NCBI GenBank assembly: GCA_037442005.1
Contig: JBBIRA010000005.1
Span: 1 to 64,000, forward strand
Source of the DNA: Leptospirillum sp037442005
GTDB taxonomy: Bacteria; Nitrospirota; Leptospirillia; Leptospirillales; Leptospirillaceae
Direction of reading: 5' to 3'
Length of the DNA stretch: 64,000 nt
Shown: positions 53,031 to 61,795 of the stretch, piece after piece
How positions within the stretch are numbered: the stretch's first letter is position 1
Layout of the letters: each line of letters starts with the position of its first letter
Notes under the pieces: generated by a model
Database searches by the model: none
Told to the model about the DNA's origin: nothing
The model's input: only the letters and a program-made list of their open reading frames with translations
Translations under genes and position numbers: made by a program

Positions 53031-54102
53031 GTTTCACTCCTTGCAATGATCCCTGTTCATAAAGAACCGACAGGACCTGGGCAACCGCCTGGTAGAAAAC
53101 AAACGGGATCTCCCGGTCCACAGGACAGGCGGCATACAGTGTTCTCGCCAACGGGGGATTCTCCACGACGGGAACCCCCGCTTCCCGGGCCACCCTTCGC
53201 ATATTCAGCGCAATTTCATCCTGTCCCTTGGCCACCACCACCGGTGCCGCCATCGTATTCATGTCATAGAGGATGGCCACCGCGAAGTGGGTCGGGTTGG
53301 TCACCACAACCGTCGCTTTCTTGACACGGGCCATCATGCGCTTTCTGGCCATGGCCCGCTGGATTGACCGGATCCTCTGCCGTATCTGGGGGTCGCCTTC
53401 GCTTTCCTTGAACTCCTCTTTCACTTCCGCACGGGACATCCGGAGCCTGCGGGTCAGTGAAAATCGCTGCCAGCCATAATCCAGGATTCCCAAAAGAAGA
53501 AAGATCGGCAACAGCCGGAATAAAAGATCCCGGATCATCGCCATCAGACTGGCGATAACCCGGTGAACACCCGTCCCCCCCAGCGCCGGAAGGCTTTCCC
53601 AATCGCTTCTGAGAAACCAGAACGTTACCCCCATGACCAGGAGGATCTTGAGAATATGTTTGACCAGCTCTCCCGCCGACTGGGACGAAAAAATCCGGGC
53701 AAACCCTTTTCCCGGGGAAACACGGTCCCATTTTAAGCCAAGAGCCTTCGGAGACCAGGTCACCCCTCCCTGGATCAGGGTCGCCACAATGCTGGCCCCG
53801 AGAAACAGGAGCCAGACAGGAAGACCGCTTTCGAAGGCTCCAAGAAGGGCTGAAGCCAGGATCCGGACGACCGAGCCGGAGCTGATCGAGGGATCGGCCG
53901 CGCTAACAAAGAAACCCGCCATCTGACCCTTGAGCCCCAGCAGCAACCGCTCGCCGGACCAAGTCAAAAACACGAGAGACGCCAGCAGAAAGAAAAAGAC
54001 CCCGACTTCCCGGCTGCGGGCCACCTGCCCTTCTTCACGCGCCTTGTCCAGGCGCTTTTGAGTGGGCTCTTCTTCTTTTTGCTGGAGATCTTCCTCAGCC
54101 AT
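53023..54102 (-). CDS. flhB: Flagellar export switch protein FlhB
   Basis: A 359-residue FlhB with an N-terminal charged segment (EEPTQKRLDKAREEGQVARSREV), four membrane helices, and the autocleaving C-terminal domain with intact NPTH (VVVTNPTHFAVAILYD), AAPVVVAKGQDEIALNMRRVA and IPFVFYQAVAQVLSVLY. It controls the change from hook to filament export. It overlaps fliR and flhA by 8 bases each. Confidence 0.95.
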   Translation of the reverse strand: MAEEDLQQKEEEPTQKRLDKAREEGQVARSREVGVFFFLLASLVFLTWSGERLLLGLKGQMAGFFVSAADPSISSGSVVRILASALLGAFESGLPVWLLFLGASIVATLIQGGVTWSPKALGLKWDRVSPGKGFARIFSSQSAGELVKHILKILLVMGVTFWFLRSDWESLPALGGTGVHRVIASLMAMIRDLLFRLLPIFLLLGILDYGWQRFSLTRRLRMSRAEVKEEFKESEGDPQIRQRIRSIQRAMARKRMMARVKKATVVVTNPTHFAVAILYDMNTMAAPVVVAKGQDEIALNMRRVAREAGVPVVENPPLARTLYAACPVDREIPFVFYQAVAQVLSVLYEQGSLQGVKHG

Positions 54103-54895
54103 GGCCGCCCAGAAGCTTTAAAAGATCCGGTAGATTCTGCTCCATATGCACAAAGGCCTGGGCAACCACCGTTCCGAAAAACGGGAGGGAAGCCATGAAA
54201 AGCAGCAGCCCCCCCAGAAGAAGAAGCGGAAAACCCAGCGTCAGAAGGTTCAGCTGCGGCATCATCTTGGAGAGAAAACCCATGATCAGGTTCAAAACAA
54301 TCCCCCCGACCAGAAACGGGGAGGCCAACACAAAACCGAGCTCCACAAATCGGGCAAACAGGGTCAGGTATCCCTCGAAAAACATCGGACCGAAGGTCGA
54401 TCCGCCTGGAGTCACCCAACGGAAGGACTCCGCAAGCCCCCAGATCATGGCGTACTGGGCATTGGTCGCCAGAAAAACCAGAAAGGCCACACTATTCTGA
54501 AACGTGCCCAGAAGAGGCACTTCAGCCAGTCCCAGCGGATTAATCACATCCACGATGCCGAACCCCACCTGCACCCCGGCCATTTCTCCCGCCAGAGCCA
54601 CGGCGGAAAACACAAGATAGGCCGAAAAACCGATAGCGATCCCGGTGGCAAACTCTGAAAACAGCCCCACCAGCCATGATGAAAAATCTTCCTGGTAAAC
54701 CGGGATATCCCGTCTCACCAGCGGAAACATCAAAAAGGCCAGACTCACCGCCACCAGCGCCTTGACCTTGACAGGGATCGCCCGGGAAGAAAGGATCGGC
54801 ATGCTGACCACCATCCCGGAAATCCGGGACAGGATCAGCATGAAAATCACCGGATCCCGGGGATTCCACCCGGCCAGCGTCTCCAGAAGATTCAA
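54095..54895 (-). CDS. fliR: Flagellar export protein FliR
   Basis: A 266-residue membrane protein of the export gate. About six hydrophobic segments are seen, beginning with RDPVIFMLILSRISGMVVSMPIL, with SAVALAGEMAGVQVGFGIVDVINP and PFLVGGIVLNLIMGFLSKMMPQLNLLTLGFPL. Start is TTG 54895, overlapping the fliQ stop (TTGA). Confidence 0.94.
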   Translation of the reverse strand: MNLLETLAGWNPRDPVIFMLILSRISGMVVSMPILSSRAIPVKVKALVAVSLAFLMFPLVRRDIPVYQEDFSSWLVGLFSEFATGIAIGFSAYLVFSAVALAGEMAGVQVGFGIVDVINPLGLAEVPLLGTFQNSVAFLVFLATNAQYAMIWGLAESFRWVTPGGSTFGPMFFEGYLTLFARFVELGFVLASPFLVGGIVLNLIMGFLSKMMPQLNLLTLGFPLLLLGGLLLFMASLPFFGTVVAQAFVHMEQNLPDLLKLLGGHG

Positions 54896-55161
54896 TGGGT
54901 CACTCCGGGAAGCCGGCCGAACAGATCATGGGTATAGTCAAGAAGTTGACGGACCATCCAGGGCATCAGGATCAAAAGGACACCGACCACCCCCGCGACT
55001 TTCGGTAAAAAAGACAGGGTTGTTTCATTAATCTGCGTCACCGCCTGGAACAGGCTGACAACAATACCGATCAGAAGGCTCACGATCAGGATCGGAAACG
55101 TCAGAACCATGGCCATTTTCAACGCATCGTGCGTCAGATCGATCGCTGTTTGCGGATCCAT
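54892..55161 (-). CDS. fliQ: Flagellar export protein FliQ
   Basis: An 89-residue FliQ with two membrane helices (LTFPILIVSLLIGIVVSLFQAVTQINE and VAGVVGVLLILMPWMVRQLL). ATG 55161 has GGGAGGG upstream and gives the usual length; the longer ORF to 55233 would run over the sigma-54-type promoter. First gene of the fliQ-fliR-flhB-flhA-flhF-flhG run. Confidence 0.95.
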   Translation of the reverse strand: MDPQTAIDLTHDALKMAMVLTFPILIVSLLIGIVVSLFQAVTQINETTLSFLPKVAGVVGVLLILMPWMVRQLLDYTHDLFGRLPGVTH

Positions 55162-55221
55162 TTTCCCTCCCTTTGAAACCAGATCCCACTCTCCCCGGCA
55201 CCAGCCGGACAGACAGACTGT

Positions 55222-55237
55222 TGCAAGCGTCATGCCA
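55222..55237 (-). promoter_or_regulatory. Sigma-54-type promoter before fliQ
   Basis: Read on the minus strand, TGGCATGACGCTTGCA matches the -24/-12 consensus (TGGCACGNNNNTTGCW) at all but one base, with correct GG-GC spacing. It lies in the 177-base gap between fliP and fliQ. Transcription would start near 55212, giving a leader of about 50 bases. Confidence 0.8.
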
Positions 55238-55338
55238 GATGAGAGCCATTTCGGGGAAAACGGATAAAAAATCGCCGGTCAGCGGGGGGTCAGGAAAAGG
55301 GTGGGAACAGGAACGGGAAAGGAAGGGAAAGGGAGCGG

Positions 55339-56154
55339 TCAGTGAAAACTTTTGACAAGGGAGCCCACCACAAGGGACCAGCCGTCAACAAGCACAAAGA
55401 GGAGGATCTTGAATGGCATCGAGACAACCGTGGGCGGAAGCATCATCATCCCCATGGACATCAGGACGGAAGAAACCACCATATCGAGAATCAGGAACGG
55501 CAGGTAAATCATGAACCCCATTTCGAAAGCGGTCGACAGCTCGCTGATCACGAAGGCCGGGATCAGAACATAGGTCGGAATGTCATCCGGGTTGGTCACG
55601 CCAGCCGGAAGATGGCCGATTTTCATAAACAGGGCCAGATCCTTTTGGCGCACCTGACGCATCATGAACGCCCGGACAGGCTTCATCGCCTCGGTCAAGG
55701 CCACATCCGGAGCCATCTTTTTCTCAAGGTAAGGCGTGATCGCCTTTTCATCCATCGTCTTGTAGACCGGCGCCATGATGAAAAACGTGAGGAACAGGGA
55801 TAAACCGATCATGACCTGGTTCGGCGGGACCTGGGCTGTTCCCATCGCCTGGCGCAGGAAGGAAAGAACCACGACGATCCGGGTAAACGAGGTCATCATG
55901 ATCAGAATGGACGGTGCCAGAGAGAGCACCGTCAAAAGGAGCAGGAGCTCGACCGTCATGGCCACCTGGCTGGGCTGTCCGTTGTCCGGACCGAACTTCA
56001 GCGACAGTTCCGGAAGAGAGGCCACCGGAGCCACGGACAGAGAGCTTGCCGCCCACACCGGATTCCGTCCGACGCACAAAAGGACAAAAAGCGCCATCAA
56101 AAGGGCCACGGACATGAGGCCGGGAAACCGGAAACGGGAGACCGGACGGCTCAT
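55339..56154 (-). CDS. fliP: Flagellar export protein FliP
   Basis: A 271-residue FliP with an N-terminal signal-like segment (GLMSVALLMALFVLLCVGRNPVWA), then membrane helices LLLLTVLSLAPSILIMMTSFTRIVVVLSFLRQAMGT, LFLTFFIMAPVY, and the conserved C-terminal EMGFMIYLPFLILDMVVSSVLMSMGMMMLPP. ATG 56154 overlaps the fliO stop (TGATG). A 177-base gap with a sigma-54-type promoter follows before fliQ. Confidence 0.95.
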   Translation of the reverse strand: MSRPVSRFRFPGLMSVALLMALFVLLCVGRNPVWAASSLSVAPVASLPELSLKFGPDNGQPSQVAMTVELLLLLTVLSLAPSILIMMTSFTRIVVVLSFLRQAMGTAQVPPNQVMIGLSLFLTFFIMAPVYKTMDEKAITPYLEKKMAPDVALTEAMKPVRAFMMRQVRQKDLALFMKIGHLPAGVTNPDDIPTYVLIPAFVISELSTAFEMGFMIYLPFLILDMVVSSVLMSMGMMMLPPTVVSMPFKILLFVLVDGWSLVVGSLVKSFH

Positions 56155-56642
56155 CAGACACTCCACCGGCGACCAGTGGAAGAGGAAGCGGCCGCGGAGT
56201 CCCGGTCCCGGAGGCGGCCGATCGTCTCTTTGAGCAAATGATCGAATCCTTTTTCATCCGTATGCCGGGACAGGTCCGCCGGTTCCGTGACCGGTGGTGA
56301 CGGACGGCGGATCATCTCCGCACTGTCAGCCGGACGGACGGACGGCTCGTTCGATCCCAGACGGGACACCAGGTTGATGGAAGTCGGGGTCACGCCGATC
56401 AGAAACTGTTCCCCCCTGACCAGGACCACCGACAGTGTCGTCTTGGGCGCCAGGATACAACTGGTCAGCACTTCGATCGTATCGCGATTCTCTCTCCGGA
56501 GGGACGGGGCTTTCCGTTGAAGGGTCCGGATCAGCCAGACCGCTCCCAGAAAAAGAAGCAGAACAAAAAAGAACGAGGCAAAAAGCCGGATTCCCATCAT
56601 CATCATCGACGGGGCATGGCTGTGGGCATGTGTCAACATCAC
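56154..56642 (-). CDS. fliO: Flagellar export assembly protein FliO
   Basis: A 162-residue protein: a His/Met-rich start (MMLTHAHSHAPSMMMM), one membrane helix (LFASFFFVLLLFLGAVWLI), and the FliO cytoplasmic domain (IEVLTSCILAPKTTLSVVLVRGEQFLIGVTPTSINLV). It supports FliP assembly. The His/Met-rich N-terminus is unusual, but it is short and may only be a start choice. Confidence 0.88.
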   Translation of the reverse strand: MMLTHAHSHAPSMMMMGIRLFASFFFVLLLFLGAVWLIRTLQRKAPSLRRENRDTIEVLTSCILAPKTTLSVVLVRGEQFLIGVTPTSINLVSRLGSNEPSVRPADSAEMIRRPSPPVTEPADLSRHTDEKGFDHLLKETIGRLRDRDSAAASSSTGRRWSV

Positions 56643-56679
56643 TGGCTCCTTCGAAAAGGGACGGTGTCCCTGTCGGGAT

Positions 56680-57060
56680 TTACAGGCTTCTCACCCGTTC
56701 CACAGGGCTGACAATATCAGTCAGCCGGACTCCGTATTTGTCATTCACCATGACCACCTCTCCCCGGGCCACAAGTTTGTCGTTCACCAGAATCTCCATC
56801 GGCTCTCCGGCAAGTTTTTCAAGCTCGACCACCGATCCCTGGCCCAGCTGAAGAAGATCCTTGATCAGCATTTTGGCGGTTCCCACCCGGACCGAAATCG
56901 TCAGGGCCACATCCAGAAGAAAGTCGATATTCTCGGGTGGATCCTGCGTCTTGCCCGCATCGACCCGGGGAACATCAGGCTCCGGAACGGGATCATCCTT
57001 CGCCAGATCGGCCTCCCATGCCGCAGCGAGCGCATCCTGATCAATCGGATCGTCAGCCAT
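56680..57060 (-). CDS. fliN: Flagellar switch protein FliN
   Basis: A 126-residue FliN. An acidic N-terminal region of about 45 residues precedes the SpoA domain (LLDVALTISVRVGTAKMLIKDLLQLGQGSVVELEKLAGEPMEILVNDKLVARGEVVMVNDKYGVRLTDI). It forms the C-ring with FliM and FliG. In most clusters fliM lies directly upstream, but here fliL does. Confidence 0.94.
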   Translation of the reverse strand: MADDPIDQDALAAAWEADLAKDDPVPEPDVPRVDAGKTQDPPENIDFLLDVALTISVRVGTAKMLIKDLLQLGQGSVVELEKLAGEPMEILVNDKLVARGEVVMVNDKYGVRLTDIVSPVERVRSL

Positions 57061-57108
57061 TGTCGATTCCTCCCCCAGAAAAGAATTGTTCAGTCAATGT
57101 GTCACGTC

Positions 57109-57609
57109 TTACTGGATCACAAATTCGGTAAAGTAAACAGAGCTGACCCGGCCAAGGGTCAGGATTGAATTGATCCGGTGCTGGATCTGGTTTCGAAGGG
57201 CCAGTTTCCCACCGGTTGAAGACAGATCTTCTTCCGTCTCTGACCCCAGAAGGATCAGGATGATATTCTGGATCTCAGGCATCCGGTACTCGATTTCCTT
57301 GGCCACTTCCGGATTATCAAGCTTCAGGGCCACCTTGAGCTTCAGGTATTTTGGAACCGCATTGGGGGCACCGGAAAGATTGACAACAAAAGACTTGAGA
57401 TCGATGATCGGATTCTTTTTGATCAGCCCTTCAAGCTGCTTGGGAGACATCGGGATATCCGACGGCTTTTTGGCTTTGTGGTGGAGGAAGAAGAAGGCCC
57501 CTCCTCCGCCCAGCAGCAGGAGGGCCACGATCCCTCCGATAAGGAGTTTCTTCTTGCCTCCCGATTTGGGAGCCGCTTCACCTTCTTCATTCTCATTATC
57601 TTCAGCCAT
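57109..57609 (-). CDS. fliL: Flagellar basal-body protein FliL
   Basis: A 166-residue FliL: an acidic then basic N-terminus, one membrane helix (LLIGGIVALLLLGGGGAFFFL) and a periplasmic domain (IIDLKSFVVNLSGAPNAVPKYLKLKVALKL, ALRNQIQHRINSILTLGRVSSVYFTEFVIQ). It associates with the stator. First gene of the fliL-fliN-fliO-fliP unit, behind a sigma-54-type promoter. Confidence 0.92.
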   Translation of the reverse strand: MAEDNENEEGEAAPKSGGKKKLLIGGIVALLLLGGGGAFFFLHHKAKKPSDIPMSPKQLEGLIKKNPIIDLKSFVVNLSGAPNAVPKYLKLKVALKLDNPEVAKEIEYRMPEIQNIILILLGSETEEDLSSTGGKLALRNQIQHRINSILTLGRVSSVYFTEFVIQ

Positions 57610-57654
57610 TTTGCCCCCTTAACGATAAACGGTTCCTTTTTCTCTTCCTGAAGA

Positions 57655-57670
57655 TGCAATAATGGTACCA
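57655..57670 (-). promoter_or_regulatory. Sigma-54-type promoter before fliL
   Basis: Read on the minus strand, TGGTACCATTATTGCA fits the -24/-12 pattern with correct GG-GC spacing and two mismatches to TGGCACGNNNNTTGCW. It lies 46 bases before the fliL start and immediately downstream of the flgE terminator, with transcription expected to start near 57644. Confidence 0.65.
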
Positions 57671-57696
57671 GAAACCCATCTTCCCCAGAACCCCAT

Positions 57697-57727
57697 AAAA
57701 AAAGGGAGGCAGAAGCCTCCCTTTTTA
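57697..57727. terminator. Rho-independent terminator after flgE
   Basis: AAAAAGGGAGGC (57699-57710) and GCCTCCCTTTTT (57715-57726) form a perfect 12-bp stem with a 4-base loop, and A- and T-runs on both sides. It ends the fliI-to-flgE unit and separates it from the fliL promoter. Confidence 0.9.
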
Positions 57728-57763
57728 AAGCTAACATAACGAGTTATAATTATATAGAGAACA

Positions 57764-59137
57764 TTACCCCAGACGGGTCAGAAGCGTGTTCATGATCGTA
57801 TTGTCGGTGGCAATAACAGAAGCCGACGCCTGATAGCCCCGCTCCGCCGTAATCATGTCAACCATCTGACGCCCGAGGTCCGTATTCGACAGTTCCAGCG
57901 AGTTGGCCAGAACCGTTCCCCGTCCCCCGACGCCCGCCTGCCCGTAACTGGGAACGCCGGACGCGATACTTTCGGCATAGGCGTTGCCACCAATGCTGGC
58001 CAGACCGCTGGGGTTATTGAAGTTCGCGATGGACAATCCGGCCAGAACCTTCTGGACACCGTTTGTAAACGACCCGACAATCTTTCCTTCCCGGTCAACC
58101 GCCAGGTTGTTCAGGTCGCCGGACTTGTACCCGTCCTGGGTCTCCTCGATCGTCGCCGCCGGGGCGTTGTACTGGGTCAGGTCGAGAACCTGCTGGGTCA
58201 CCCCGTTCACATGGTTGGAGCGGACCTGTTCCCCCGGTTTGGGCATGACGATATCAAGAGTGACCGGTGTCTTGGCCTTGTCCGACAGGGAGGTGGTGTA
58301 GCGGGCGTGGGAAATGCCGTTGTTGTCCCTTTTGACAGGCGTTCCTCCATAGTTCACGCTGGCCACATTGCCGTTCCCGTCAAAATTGATAAGACCGACC
58401 ATTCCTTTGGTAGAGATCGCCCGTTTGTGGCCCTTCGGAATATACGAGATCGATCCCCCTCCCTTGGTCACCGACGCCCCGTCGAGTTTCGCCTCGAATG
58501 CCCACTGCCCCGCCACATTCGTCGGATGGAACTTGTAGGTCAGAAGGTGCTGGATCCCGAGAGAGTCGAAGATATTCGTCGACTTTTCAAAAGACTGGGC
58601 TGATTTCAGGTTTTCCGTGATACCGGCATCAAGATTGATCCGGGAAAACACGTTCTGGGTCGCCTTGGGGGGAATGGTCGACTGGGGAACGGAAATATCC
58701 GACAAAAGGCTCCCCATTTTTCCATTCTTGAAAATGTATCCCTGAAGCACGCGGCCATCGGGGTCAACGACCCGTCCTTTCTTGTCGAGTGCCAGTTCAC
58801 CGGCCCGTGTAAAGACCTTGGCGCCCGTTTTTGTCCGCAGCGTCAGAAATCCGTTTCCCTGAACGGCCAGATCAAGGCCATTGTTGGTATTTTCAATGGA
58901 ACCCTGCGAAAACTCGCTCTGGATTCCATCGACATACACACCGGTTCCGGGCTGGGAGTTGTTCACCGAGTTCGACCGGCCGGTCAGCGTCTGACTGTAG
59001 ATATTGGCGAAAACCGCCCGACCCTGCTTGAATCCGATCGTATTCATGTTGGTGATGTTGTTTCCGATCACCGACATGTCGGTTCCCATGGCATTCAGAC
59101 CGCTTGTCGCAACGTACATGGATGAGAGAACGCCCAT
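57764..59137 (-). CDS. flgE: Flagellar hook protein FlgE
   Basis: A 457-residue hook subunit. The N-terminal rod-like motif is SGLNAMGTDMSVIGNNITNMNTIGFKQGRAVF, the FlgE-type middle includes GTGVYVDGIQSEFSQGSIENTNNGLDLAVQGNGFL, and the C-terminal motif is NSLELSNTDLGRQMVDMITAERGYQASASVI. The start is ATG 59137 after AAGGAG. Last gene of its unit. Confidence 0.93.
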   Translation of the reverse strand: MGVLSSMYVATSGLNAMGTDMSVIGNNITNMNTIGFKQGRAVFANIYSQTLTGRSNSVNNSQPGTGVYVDGIQSEFSQGSIENTNNGLDLAVQGNGFLTLRTKTGAKVFTRAGELALDKKGRVVDPDGRVLQGYIFKNGKMGSLLSDISVPQSTIPPKATQNVFSRINLDAGITENLKSAQSFEKSTNIFDSLGIQHLLTYKFHPTNVAGQWAFEAKLDGASVTKGGGSISYIPKGHKRAISTKGMVGLINFDGNGNVASVNYGGTPVKRDNNGISHARYTTSLSDKAKTPVTLDIVMPKPGEQVRSNHVNGVTQQVLDLTQYNAPAATIEETQDGYKSGDLNNLAVDREGKIVGSFTNGVQKVLAGLSIANFNNPSGLASIGGNAYAESIASGVPSYGQAGVGGRGTVLANSLELSNTDLGRQMVDMITAERGYQASASVIATDNTIMNTLLTRLG

Positions 59138-59186
59138 TGTGATCTCCTTTGGAGGGAAAAAACTGTTTGGACCTGAATGCTGTTTT

Positions 59187-60053
59187 TCAGGCTTTCCTGT
59201 TCACATGATTGCTGATTGTCGGCCCGCCATTGACCTGTCCGGTTTTTGCGGACAATCCTGCCTGATTCGCCGGGGCCGCGGGAGATCCCGGCACCACAGC
59301 CGAAGGCAACGGCGGGGATGGTGGTCCGGAAACCGCAGGGGCGGGACGGTTGATCACGCCTCCCCGGGGTTTCCCCACATGAGAGACATCCTTGAGAGCG
59401 ATTTCCCTGCCGCCTACCTCAAGAACCGGAGAGCCCCCCTTAAAGAGCACTCCCGTAACAACACCCGTTTCCACCGGACTGGCAGAAACCGGGCGGTGAC
59501 GACCATCCCTGGCCTCGACTTCGAAGGAATAATTTCCGGGTCCAGCCTTGTCCCCGTGATTCGTGACTCCATCCCACTCCATGGAATGGGTTCCCGCCAG
59601 GGCAGGCTTCATCTCAAGCGTCCGGACCAGATGATGACTGACATCGAAGATCCGGACCTCCCCTGAAGCCATGGGAGCGTCCAGGGTAAACGTCATCCGG
59701 GCGGAATCCTTCGCGTCAAAATGGAATCCGTTGCCCGATACGGTTACCTCCTGTCCCAGAAATCCGACCATTCCCATCTTGTTGGCATCGCCTGTGTCCT
59801 TCCCGATGACGCCGACCCCCTTGTTCAGGCGTGTGAGCTGGTCAAGCTGGGAAAACTGGGCCAGCTGGGCGGCAAACTTGGTGTTGTTCAGCGGATGCAT
59901 CGGATCCTGATATTGCAGCTGGGAAATCATCAGGTGAAGAAAGTCCCCCATTCCCAGCTTCTTTGTCGGGGGTGGCGGGGTCTTCGGACCCAGCCGCTTC
60001 TCCGACAGTTTCCGGATCTCATTGATGTTGGAACTCTTGGAATTGATGATCAT
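59187..60053 (-). CDS. flgD: Hook-capping protein FlgD
   Basis: A 288-residue FlgD: N-terminal LGMGDFLHLMISQLQYQDPMHPLNNTKFAAQLAQFSQLDQL, then the Tudor/FlgD Ig-like domains (GQEVTVSGNGFHFDAK..., VRIFDVSHHLVRTLEMKPALAGTHSMEWDGVTNHGDKAGPGNYSFEVEARD). A Pro-rich tail of about 70 residues is longer than usual. It guides hook polymerisation. Confidence 0.9.
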   Translation of the reverse strand: MIINSKSSNINEIRKLSEKRLGPKTPPPPTKKLGMGDFLHLMISQLQYQDPMHPLNNTKFAAQLAQFSQLDQLTRLNKGVGVIGKDTGDANKMGMVGFLGQEVTVSGNGFHFDAKDSARMTFTLDAPMASGEVRIFDVSHHLVRTLEMKPALAGTHSMEWDGVTNHGDKAGPGNYSFEVEARDGRHRPVSASPVETGVVTGVLFKGGSPVLEVGGREIALKDVSHVGKPRGGVINRPAPAVSGPPSPPLPSAVVPGSPAAPANQAGLSAKTGQVNGGPTISNHVNRKA

Positions 60054-60102
60054 CTTCTCACCTCGCCGTTTGGTCTATCACCTGCCGCATCCACTCTTCC
60101 CC

Positions 60103-61782
60103 TCAGGCGACCCGGTGGAAACCGTCCGGATTTTCCGGAAGACTTTTCCCGGCCCCCATTCCGGCCATTGTCTCGTCGGAGGGCGCAGACCCGATTTCAG
60201 ACACAGGAACCTGTTCCCGGGATTGTCCGGCTCCCTCCCCCCCGGATCCGGGCGGTGAAAACCCTCCGCCTGAGCCCGACCCGGTGGCAGTAAACATCCC
60301 TCCGTTTCCCGACGGGGAGCCCCCTCCCGGACTGCCTGAATCTCCCGCAGAAGAGCCGGCGGAAGACCCCGGAGATCCGGGGGAAACCGAACGCGCCTCT
60401 TCCGGACTTTCCACGTGAAAATGGTGCATCGTGAACCCTTCCCGGGAGAGTGCCCCCTTCAGATCCTCGCTTTTCCCCCGAAGCAGTTCTCCAACCGATT
60501 CATCGAGGGCTACAAGTTTTACCTCCACTACCCGTGTTTTAGGATCCACATGAACATGGATGCGTATGGGACCGAGTGCCGGCGGGTGGACCCTGAGCGT
60601 CACCTCTCCGCCACCCTGGCGGGCCGCCCGGGACACACCGGAAACAAACGCCTTCTCATCAATAGAAGGCTTCACGGAATCAGGCGCTTGGGCCGCCATG
60701 GCCACGGGAGCGGCCGCCATCCCGGAGCTGTCCGGAGAAGAGGGAGCCGGCAAAGCGGACCCGTCAGAGCGCAGATCGCCACGGTCATCCTTTCCGGATC
60801 CCCCCTGATCCGGCGACACCCCGGCGGCGGGGGGCATCCCCACTGCGGGCCGGGGCTCTATAGCCCCTTCTTCTCCCGTTGTCAGTGTCGGGGTCTTTCC
60901 GGAAAACCCGCTTCCCATTTCCCTCTTGTCAGAAGAATCAGGATGAACGGTCAACGGGTTCCCGGCAGGAGGCGCAAGCGTTCCGAGGTCCCGGGCTCCC
61001 TCCGGAGGAAGAGCGCGGCTTCCCGAACCCGACCGCGGACTGTCTTCTTTCTGGCCAACGGCCGCTTGAGACGAACCGGTCAATTCCGCCATCAATGGCG
61101 CAGCCGGTTGAGTGGTGATCCCTCCCTCGGCAGAGACACCGCGGGAAAGGCCGGCGGATACGTTCTCCGGGCGGGAAACAGTTGGCGGGGAAGGAAGGCT
61201 GACACCGGGTCTCTCCCCGGGAAGAGGCGTGGACGCCTGTCCGGGACGGGAAGGAACAGTCTTCCCCGGTTTATCAATAACCGCCTCCCCGGCCAACAAC
61301 GCCGGAGCAGGGGTCACGATCTGAGCAGAGATTGGCGTTGATCGCCCGGAAAGGAGCGGACCTCCGGCCGGATTTATTGTTCCGGTCACAGGAGGCGTCG
61401 GGATCGACCCGGAACTCTGCGCCAAAAGAGCGGGAGAGAGGGGTTTTCGGGTGGCCAGAACCGCCCGGGAATCGGAAGAAAGAGACGGTGCCGGAGTCTT
61501 GCCCTTTGCCTTTTTCACCGATCCGGACGGGGAAGCCGATGTTCCCCGGGAAAGAGGTGCCTCAACAGGTACGGCGACAGGAGGCGCCTCCCCGAACGCG
61601 CGAAGATGATCCAGAAAAGAGGTCTTTTTCTTCCGGACCGCAGGGGAGGAAACCGGAAGATCTCCCCCCCCGTCGTCCCCCGAAAGCGGTGTCGTCGATT
61701 TTTTTCCGGCCGGTCCGGACACAGTCTTTTTTGTCCCGGCCGTTGGTGCTATCGGAGAAAAAAAGGACAGGATGTTCGACAT
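60103..61782 (-). CDS. fliK: Hook-length control protein FliK
   Basis: A 559-residue Ser-, Pro- and Gly-rich protein. Most of it is low in complexity, as expected of the FliK ruler. The conserved C-terminal domain appears at about residues 380-460 (GGGEVTLRVHPPALGPIRIHVHVDPKTRVVEVKLVALDESVGELLRG). A Gly/Ser-rich tail follows. ATG 61782 has AAAGGA upstream. It sits between the MotE-like gene and flgD. Confidence 0.87.
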   Translation of the reverse strand: MSNILSFFSPIAPTAGTKKTVSGPAGKKSTTPLSGDDGGGDLPVSSPAVRKKKTSFLDHLRAFGEAPPVAVPVEAPLSRGTSASPSGSVKKAKGKTPAPSLSSDSRAVLATRKPLSPALLAQSSGSIPTPPVTGTINPAGGPLLSGRSTPISAQIVTPAPALLAGEAVIDKPGKTVPSRPGQASTPLPGERPGVSLPSPPTVSRPENVSAGLSRGVSAEGGITTQPAAPLMAELTGSSQAAVGQKEDSPRSGSGSRALPPEGARDLGTLAPPAGNPLTVHPDSSDKREMGSGFSGKTPTLTTGEEGAIEPRPAVGMPPAAGVSPDQGGSGKDDRGDLRSDGSALPAPSSPDSSGMAAAPVAMAAQAPDSVKPSIDEKAFVSGVSRAARQGGGEVTLRVHPPALGPIRIHVHVDPKTRVVEVKLVALDESVGELLRGKSEDLKGALSREGFTMHHFHVESPEEARSVSPGSPGSSAGSSAGDSGSPGGGSPSGNGGMFTATGSGSGGGFSPPGSGGEGAGQSREQVPVSEIGSAPSDETMAGMGAGKSLPENPDGFHRVA

Positions 61783-61795
61783 GACAATGGTCCTT

